The notes under the pieces: model-generated
What the model was told of the DNA's origin: nothing
Seen by the model: only the letters and a program-made list of their open reading frames with translations
The model's database searches: none
Shown: piece by piece, positions 6,789 to 11,198 of the stretch
How the letters are laid out: each line of letters begins with the position of its first letter
How positions within the stretch are numbered: position 1 is the stretch's first letter
Position numbers and translations under genes: made by a program
NCBI GenBank assembly: GCA_014323965.1
Contig: JACONB010000084.1
Coordinates: 1-11,198, forward strand
DNA from: Prochloron sp. SP5CPC1
Lineage (GTDB): Bacteria; Cyanobacteriota; Cyanobacteriia; Cyanobacteriales; Prochloraceae
Direction: 5' to 3'
DNA length: 11,198 nucleotides

Positions 6789-6956
6789 TCACCTCAATAT
6801 TAGGACCCATGGGCGAGAACAGTGAGCACCGAATTGTTTAAGAGTCCAATCGGGGTGGGCATCGACAAAGGCGCGAAATTCATTGAGGTACCTAATTTTG
6901 GCGTTATGGGCTACCCGGTAATTTTTAGTAGGTTTGAGAGAACCAGTGGTGCGCAT
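6789..6956 (-). CDS. Small hypothetical protein, possibly a transposase N-terminal fragment
   Basis: From ATG 6956 the frame gives 55 residues: MRTTGSLKPTKNYRVAHNAK, then YLNEFRAFVDAHPDWTLKQFGAHCSRPWV and a stop. The AHPDWTLKQFGAHC part resembles the start of a helix-turn-helix, like the first domain of some insertion-sequence transposases, but it stops just where the recognition helix would follow. No Shine-Dalgarno is visible. The frame extends upstream to a TTG at 6974 without improving the match. It is most likely a truncated remnant; whether it is expressed cannot be judged. Confidence 0.3.
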   Translation of the reverse strand: MRTTGSLKPTKNYRVAHNAKIRYLNEFRAFVDAHPDWTLKQFGAHCSRPWVLILR

Positions 6957-6989
6957 TGTTTTATTTTTGAGCAAGGTTTGCGCTCATGA

Positions 6990-7260
6990 GTAATTCCTAG
7001 TCGTTGGAAACCCCGCGTCTTCAGACCGGGGAGGAAAACGCTTAGCGGCTTTAGCCGCAGTCCCCCACCAAGGGGGGGAGGGGGATAAACCCCTCTAACT
7101 CCTCTTTCGAGGGTAAAGTTCGCTTCGCCAAAGTTATCAGTCGGTACTTTTCCGGCAACACTGCCTTATCCCTCGTAAAGCTGTTTAATCACCCGATTCT
7201 AGAGCCTAGAACTAGCGACGCATTCTAGGGTAGGTCTTTAACTCTTGCCGATAACGGACT
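6990..7260 (+). ncRNA. Candidate orphan HEARO / IscB omega RNA
   Basis: Five hairpins follow one another: CCCCG-C-GTCT/AGAC-CGGGG (7011-7031), GCGGCT/AGCCGC (7045-7058), CCCCC/GGGGG (7062-7076), GAGGGG/CCCCTC (7078-7095) and CCTC/GAGG (7101-7112), and further on TTCTAG/CTAGAA (7197-7211). CCTAG at 6996-7000 can pair with CTAGG at 7225-7229, closing the whole as one domain. ATGA (6986-6989) directly precedes it, a motif I recall at HEARO insertion sites and as the target-adjacent motif of one IscB. Known HEARO RNAs lie directly upstream of iscB, with the guide at the 5' end. Here no iscB follows, only a short degraded frame. In this orientation a TnpB-type RNA fits worse, because no tnpB precedes it. 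The boundaries are approximate. The structure is well supported; the family name is inference. Confidence 0.45.
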
Positions 7261-7404
7261 TTTTGGAATTGTCAACCCAAGATGTCAACTTTTTTGAGCA
7301 ATTATTGCTATTTGATAACAAACCAATCGATGTAGGACCTAAGGCCCACTGTCGGGGTTGTGCCCCTGACCGGCACATCAAACGTGTGCTATACCTGCCC
7401 CGTT

Positions 7405-7425
7405 GCGCTATAGTACTTGGTGGGC
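7405..7425 (+). repeat. 21-bp dispersed repeat, second copy
   Basis: It is identical over 21 bases to 6082-6102. After it only a TGC triplet of the former hairpin arm remains, and the sequence becomes AT-rich up to the pyrC stop at 7449. It marks the right edge of the degraded region. Confidence 0.8.
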
Positions 7426-7448
7426 AATGCTACATAAAATATATTTAA

Positions 7449-8783
7449 TTATACATGATTTAATGCTTTAAAATTCAAAGCATTCCCCCTAACTTCCTTA
7501 TTAATCTTCCCTTTTTCATAAACAACTTTCCCACCAACAATAGTAACTACAGGCCAACCAGTGAGGTTCCAGCCTTCAAAAGGACTCCAACCACATTTAG
7601 TTTCCAGTTCCTGGCGCAATACCGGACGATAAGTATCCAAGTCTACCATAACTAAGTCAGCATCCCAACCAGGAGCGATCGCCCCTTTATTAACAATACC
7701 ATAAGCTTGAGCTGGACCTGCTGACATCCAGCGAGATACTTGACCTACCGTACAACGTCCTTCCATAGCTTGAGTTAGCATGAGAGGGAGAGAGGTTTCT
7801 ACCCCAGGCATTCCCGAAGGACTATGGGGATAACCTTTCCCTTTTTCTTCCAATGTATGGGGAGCGTGATCCGTAGCAATGAAGTCAATCACCCCATCTA
7901 ATAAAGCTTGCCAGAGGATATCATTGTTAGCTGGCGATCGCAAAGGTGGATTCATTTGCGCCAAAGTGCCGATTTGCCCGTAAGCGCTAGTATTCAAAAG
8001 TAAATGCTGGGGCGTCACTTCCGCCGTCACCCAACTGGGTTTAGTTTGGCGCAGTAATTCTGCTTCCGCACCAGTAGAAAGATGAAGTATATGCAAGCGA
8101 CGGCGATATTTTTGGGATAATTTCAGGGCTAACTTAGTAGCATTGAGAGCAGCTTCTTCATCTTGTATTTCCGAATGTACTGCTGGATCAGTATTTCCGG
8201 CAAACTCTCGCCGACGAGCATTAATTCTAGCCTGATCTTCTGCGTGAACCGCAATCAAACGGTCTCCCTGTGCAAAAATCCTGTCTAGTACCCCTTCTTC
8301 CCCCACTAGCAACTCTCCATGAGCAGAACCCATGAAAATTTTTATCCCGCAAACAGGTTGAGCTGTGAGCAACTCCGCTAAATTATTTGCGGTTGCGCCG
8401 ATAAAAAAGCCATAATTAACTAAGCACTTTTCTGCCCCTCGACGGAGCTTTTCATCTAAAGCAACTTGAGTGGTAGTGGAGGGGCGAGTATTGGGCATTT
8501 CTAAGAAAGAGGTAACTCCACCCTTAGCACAAGCGCGAGTAGCGGTAGAGAGGTCTTCTTTATGTTCTAAACCTGGTTCTCGAAAATGGACTTGAGGATC
8601 GATAACCCCGGGTAACAAAGTTAAACCGGTTCCGTCTAAGATATAATGGTCCTCAGCAGCTTCTAACTCAGTCCCAACAGAGAGGATTTTTCCTGAGGAG
8701 ATCAGCACGTCCCCAATTCGGAACTCATCGTTGGGCAAGAGAATGCGGCTAGAACGAATTAACAATCGATTCTGATTTGACAT
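7449..8783 (-). CDS. pyrC: Dihydroorotase
   Basis: Dihydroorotase closes carbamoyl-aspartate to dihydroorotate, the third step of pyrimidine synthesis, in the cytoplasm. The 444-residue protein is full length for the class I amidohydrolase type. Seen directly: a beta-sandwich N-terminus with LPGVIDPQVHFREPG (57-71), the substrate loop MPNTRP (96-101), GIKIFMGS with K148 as the probable carboxylated bridging lysine, H180 in VHAED, H231/H234 in HILHLS, D305 in ATDHAPH (303-308) and SGMPGVET (323-330). The usual metal motif HxH is QxH here (Q64, H66), a change I also recall in other dihydroorotases of this clade, so it need not mean loss of activity. The rest of the active site is complete. ATG 8783 has no clear Shine-Dalgarno. 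The gene is divergent from lepB with 68 bp between. Confidence 0.93.
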   Translation of the reverse strand: MSNQNRLLIRSSRILLPNDEFRIGDVLISSGKILSVGTELEAAEDHYILDGTGLTLLPGVIDPQVHFREPGLEHKEDLSTATRACAKGGVTSFLEMPNTRPSTTTQVALDEKLRRGAEKCLVNYGFFIGATANNLAELLTAQPVCGIKIFMGSAHGELLVGEEGVLDRIFAQGDRLIAVHAEDQARINARRREFAGNTDPAVHSEIQDEEAALNATKLALKLSQKYRRRLHILHLSTGAEAELLRQTKPSWVTAEVTPQHLLLNTSAYGQIGTLAQMNPPLRSPANNDILWQALLDGVIDFIATDHAPHTLEEKGKGYPHSPSGMPGVETSLPLMLTQAMEGRCTVGQVSRWMSAGPAQAYGIVNKGAIAPGWDADLVMVDLDTYRPVLRQELETKCGWSPFEGWNLTGWPVVTIVGGKVVYEKGKINKEVRGNALNFKALNHV

Positions 8784-8795
8784 GATATAATTGTA

Positions 8796-8823
8796 GTTAT
8801 ATTGACGAATGTATTTCTCTCAA
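8796..8823 (-). promoter_or_regulatory. Candidate pyrC promoter
   Basis: On the minus strand TTGAGA (8818-8823) and TATAAC (8796-8801) are 16 bases apart, ending 12 bases before the pyrC ATG. The leader would be very short. It is a pattern match in the 68-bp divergent region shared with lepB. Confidence 0.35.
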
Positions 8824-8851
8824 TTTACCTTTTTTTTAAGTTTATTTTACT

Positions 8852-9445
8852 ATGACAGAGATAGTCAATCAAGAACCAGAGAAAAAACTTCAAACTAAAA
8901 ATACCGTTAATCCTTGGCTCGAAGTAGCACAAACCCTAGGTACTGCGATTATTTTATCTTTTGGTATTCGTACTTTTGTAGCCGAAGCCCGTTACATTCC
9001 TTCAGCTTCCATGATACCTACCCTGGAAATTAATGACCGTCTGATTATCGAAAAAATCAGTTATCGTTTCCAAGAACCGCAACGAGGAGATGTGGTAGTT
9101 TTTAAGCCCACAGCTCGTCTCATCGAACAAAACTATAAAGGAGCGGCTTTTATCAAGCGGATAATTGGTCTTCCAGGGGACAAGATAGAAGTAAAAGGAG
9201 GTCGGGTGTACGTGGACGATCGACCTTTACAAGAAAAGTATATAGCAGAAGAACCTCAATACGATTACGGTCCGGTTACAGTACCCGAAGATAGTTACTT
9301 AGTATTGGGAGATAACCGCAACAACAGCTACGATTCTCATTCTTGGGGTTTTGTCCCTCGCCAGAAACTTATTGGAAAAGCTTTTGTTCGCTTTTGGCCC
9401 CTAAATCGAGTTGGTTCTCTGGATGAAAAACCCCTTTACCAGTAA
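8852..9445 (+). CDS. lepB: Signal peptidase I
   Basis: Signal peptidase I removes signal peptides from exported proteins at the outer face of the plasma or thylakoid membrane. The 197-residue protein has a short cytoplasmic N-terminus, one membrane anchor (about 25-45, AQTLGTAIILSFGIRTFVA) and the S26 protease boxes: PSASMIPTL with nucleophile S53, RGDVVVF (78-84), the KRIIGLPGD box with general base K102, and GDNRNNSYDS (153-162). The single anchor and length are typical of Gram-positive and cyanobacterial enzymes, shorter than the E. coli protein. The Shine-Dalgarno is weak (TTTAAG well upstream); the ATG at 8852 is the only one before the anchor. It is transcribed away from pyrC and towards prs. 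Some cyanobacteria carry two lepB paralogues; which one this is cannot be told. Confidence 0.95.
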   Translation: MTEIVNQEPEKKLQTKNTVNPWLEVAQTLGTAIILSFGIRTFVAEARYIPSASMIPTLEINDRLIIEKISYRFQEPQRGDVVVFKPTARLIEQNYKGAAFIKRIIGLPGDKIEVKGGRVYVDDRPLQEKYIAEEPQYDYGPVTVPEDSYLVLGDNRNNSYDSHSWGFVPRQKLIGKAFVRFWPLNRVGSLDEKPLYQ

Positions 9446-9552
9446 TCAGTGACCAGTGACCACGTACTAGGTACCAGCTTTCTCTGTTATCTTTCTCGGT
9501 GTCAAGAGCGCCTCTGTGGTTTAATCAAGGAGCAGGTACCATGACAGATTAA

Positions 9553-10545
9553 CTAGCGAAACATGCTGCTGACGGAACTATCTTCGTGAATACGCCAGAT
9601 AGTTTCTCCCAGCAAGTTAGCCACTGAAAGCACTCGCAACTGCTTAAACTGTTTATCTTCTGGAATCAAAATCGTATTGGTGACGATTACTTCTTCAAAA
9701 ATGCCACTGGATAGCCGGGAAACCGCATCTCCAGAGAAAACCGGGTGGGTTGAACAAGCATAAATCCTTTGAGCGCCTTTTTCTCGCAATAACTTTCCTC
9801 CTTCCAGGATAGTTCCCGCTGTGTCAATCAGATCATCCACCAAGACAGCAGTTTTTCCCTGGACATCCCCAATTAAATTCATTACTTCAGCCTCATTATG
9901 TGCTCTGCGACGTTTATCAATGATTGCCAATGGTGCGTCGTTGAGTTTCTTAGCAAATGCTCTCGCTCTGGCCACACCTCCGATGTCGGGAGAAACTACC
10001 ACGATGTCGGCTAAATTTTTACTCCTCAGATAACTGAGGAGTTCGGGGGAACCGTAGACGTGATCGAAGGGAATATCGAAATAGCCCTGGATTTGATCCG
10101 TATGGAGATCCATGGCTAAGACTCGATCAGCTCCCGCTTCAGTGATAATATTGGCCACTAGCTTGGCAGTGATTGACTCCCTCCCTGCTGTTTTCCTATC
10201 TGCTCTTGCGTAACAATAATAGGGGATGACAGCGGTAATTTGTCTTGCGGATGCTCGGCGACAAGCATCGATCATAATCAGCAATTCCATCAAGTGATCG
10301 TTAACGGGACGGCAACAGGGTTGAATTAAATAAACATCACAGCCCCGGATGGATTCTTGGATTTGAATGTAAAGCTCTCCATCGGCAAAACTCTTGCGGA
10401 GCATCGGTCCGAGGTCTATACCTAGATAGCGAGCAACTTCCCGAGCAAGGACCACATTCGCCGAACCAGAAAATAAACGCAGGCGATTAGTGTATGACAG
10501 CGGCTGGACCATTGACTGAAGCGTTAAAGTGGCAGAACGGCTCAC
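9553..10545 (-). CDS. prs: Ribose-phosphate pyrophosphokinase (PRPP synthetase)
   Basis: Prs transfers pyrophosphate from ATP to ribose 5-phosphate, making PRPP for purine, pyrimidine, histidine, tryptophan and NAD synthesis. The 330-residue protein has RLRLFSGSAN (21-30), FADGELYIQI (53-62), the catalytic flexible loop around YARADRKTAGRESITAK (112-128), DLHTDQIQGYFDIP (146-159) with H148, VVSPDIGGVARAR (183-195) and the PRPP loop DDLIDTAGT (237-245). All catalytic regions are intact. YYCYARADRK has Cys where Gly is usual, and TDQIQ replaces the common SAQIQ; both are mild. The start is GTG at 10545, chosen because cyanobacterial Prs proteins have this 20-residue N-terminal extension; an in-frame ATG lies at 10512, without a Shine-Dalgarno. 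It is convergent with lepB and divergent from bioD. Confidence 0.95.
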   Translation of the reverse strand: MSRSATLTLQSMVQPLSYTNRLRLFSGSANVVLAREVARYLGIDLGPMLRKSFADGELYIQIQESIRGCDVYLIQPCCRPVNDHLMELLIMIDACRRASARQITAVIPYYCYARADRKTAGRESITAKLVANIITEAGADRVLAMDLHTDQIQGYFDIPFDHVYGSPELLSYLRSKNLADIVVVSPDIGGVARARAFAKKLNDAPLAIIDKRRRAHNEAEVMNLIGDVQGKTAVLVDDLIDTAGTILEGGKLLREKGAQRIYACSTHPVFSGDAVSRLSSGIFEEVIVTNTILIPEDKQFKQLRVLSVANLLGETIWRIHEDSSVSSMFR

Positions 10546-10576
10546 GGCAAATTCTTAAACTTCGTATCAGTGCCCT

Positions 10577-10582
10577 ATTATA
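10577..10582 (-). promoter_or_regulatory. Candidate -10 box of prs
   Basis: A perfect TATAAT on the minus strand, 31 bases before the GTG start of prs. The sequence 17 bases upstream (TCACAA) is a poor -35, so only the -10 is claimed. Confidence 0.35.
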
Positions 10583-10655
10583 ATCTCAAGGGATGAAGAT
10601 TGTGAGATAAATTTCGCCAAAATGGCCAAGCTTATCTATTATATAGAGCTAATTT

Positions 10656-11198
10656 ATGAATGCACTCCTGATTGCTGGATCTGATACGGATGCTGGTAAA
10701 ACCGTATTAACTGCCTCTTTGGCTGTTTATTGGCAGGTTTATCGAACTGACAAAACTTTAGGACTGATGAAGCTGATCCAAACGGGAAAGGGGGATAGGG
10801 AGTTATACCACCAGCTATTTAAGGACAATCCTTCTATAGAAATCATGGCTCCCTTGTGCTTTAAAACCCCTGTGGCTCCCCCTCTAGCAGCAGCTATTGA
10901 AGGAAAATACATCGATTTAGGGCTGGTTTGGCAGGCTTTCATGAAGCTACAACAAGAGTGTAGTTTTGTCTTGGTAGAAGCCTTGGGGGGGCTGGGTTCT
11001 CCTGTGAGTGAAGAACTTACGGTGGCAAATTTAGCAGGAGATTGGCGTTTACCAGTGGTTTTGGTGGTTCCGGTGCGGTTGGGGGCGATCGCCCAAGCTG
11101 TGGCGAATGTAGCTTTAGCCCGTCAGTCCAAGATTCTGCTGCGAGGGATAGTCCTCAGTTGCGTGACCAAGTCCTCAGAAGTAGAATTAGCTAATTGG
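10656..11198 (+). CDS. bioD: Dethiobiotin synthetase (3' end beyond window)
   Basis: BioD closes the ureido ring of dethiobiotin from 7,8-diaminopelargonate, CO2 and ATP, the penultimate step of biotin synthesis, in the cytoplasm. The 181 codons present start at ATG 10656. Seen directly: the P-loop GSDTDAGKT (8-16) with K15, the substrate-binding MKLIQTG (38-44) with K39 where the family has MKP-(I/V)-xSG, TPVAPPLAA (71-79) and VEALGGLGSPVSE (107-119), corresponding to the family's VEGAGG. The full protein is usually about 220-240 residues, so roughly a fifth is missing at the window edge. A TATTAT (10637-10642) 13 bases before the start could be the -10. It is divergent from prs across 110 bp. 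A HIP1 octamer lies inside the gene (11085-11092). Confidence 0.88.
   Translation, partial: MNALLIAGSDTDAGKTVLTASLAVYWQVYRTDKTLGLMKLIQTGKGDRELYHQLFKDNPSIEIMAPLCFKTPVAPPLAAAIEGKYIDLGLVWQAFMKLQQECSFVLVEALGGLGSPVSEELTVANLAGDWRLPVVLVVPVRLGAIAQAVANVALARQSKILLRGIVLSCVTKSSEVELANW

Noticed and set aside
6721..6825. 34-codon frame with GTG start directly behind AGGAGGAG
   Set aside because: The spacing is too short, the product has no recognisable features and the site can pair with TTCACCTC downstream; kept only as a finding on the RNA structure.
7245..7448. Plus-strand open frame of 67 codons with TTG start, containing FDNKPIDVGP and a CRGC pair
   Set aside because: Its last third is the dispersed 21-bp repeat and it overlaps the RNA candidate; composition is not protein-like. 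At most it holds a trace of a lost iscB start, too weak to annotate.
9446..9552. Terminator between the convergent lepB and prs genes
   Set aside because: There are short repeats (CAGTGACCAGTGACCAC and GGTACC at 9470 and 9535) but no stable hairpin followed by T residues.
1..11198. tRNA, rRNA or CRISPR array
   Set aside because: No cloverleaf, ribosomal or regularly spaced repeat signature was seen; all repeats found occur as two copies or as single inverted repeats.

Overview
The window looks like chromosomal DNA of a cyanobacterium, probably of the filamentous Oscillatoriales type. The support is six HIP1 octamers (GCGATCGC), proteins with a cyanobacterial flavour (a Prs with an N-terminal extension, a Uma2/DUF820 protein, a DUF2281-PIN pair) and a dispersed GTAGGTTGGG...CCCAACCTAC repeat common in cyanobacterial genomes. 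The genus is inference.

The two flanks carry housekeeping genes. On the left (1-1790), mutL (mismatch repair) is read on the minus strand. It is followed after 30 bp by the first four codons of another minus-strand gene with a very strong ribosome binding site. On the right (7449-11198) are pyrC (dihydroorotase, minus), lepB (signal peptidase I, plus, divergent from pyrC), prs (PRPP synthetase, minus, convergent with lepB) and the 5' part of bioD (dethiobiotin synthetase, plus, divergent from prs). These genes look intact and belong to unrelated pathways.

Between them (about 1790-7448) lies an accessory, decaying region, visibly AT-rich in part and with one HIP1 site in over 5.6 kb. In order it holds: a DUF1294-type membrane protein (intact); a small gene broken by one in-frame TAG; a DUF4034-like exported protein broken by a one-base frameshift at a C run; a 143-bp MITE-like element with inverted ends and a candidate 8-bp target duplication; a Uma2-family protein, with MITE and gene together bracketed by a 21-bp direct repeat; and a DUF2281 antitoxin overlapping a PIN toxin whose C-terminal third has been replaced. 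From 5792 to 7448 there is no convincing intact gene, only gene fragments, repeats and hairpins.

The most interesting element is a hairpin-dense stretch at about 6990-7260, preceded by ATGA. It resembles a HEARO/omega RNA, the guide RNA class of IscB nucleases, but no iscB follows, so it would be an orphan copy. That assignment rests on structure and remembered motifs and needs a covariance-model search. I see no complete new system. The middle region reads as a recombination-prone scrap yard of mobile and toxin-antitoxin remnants.
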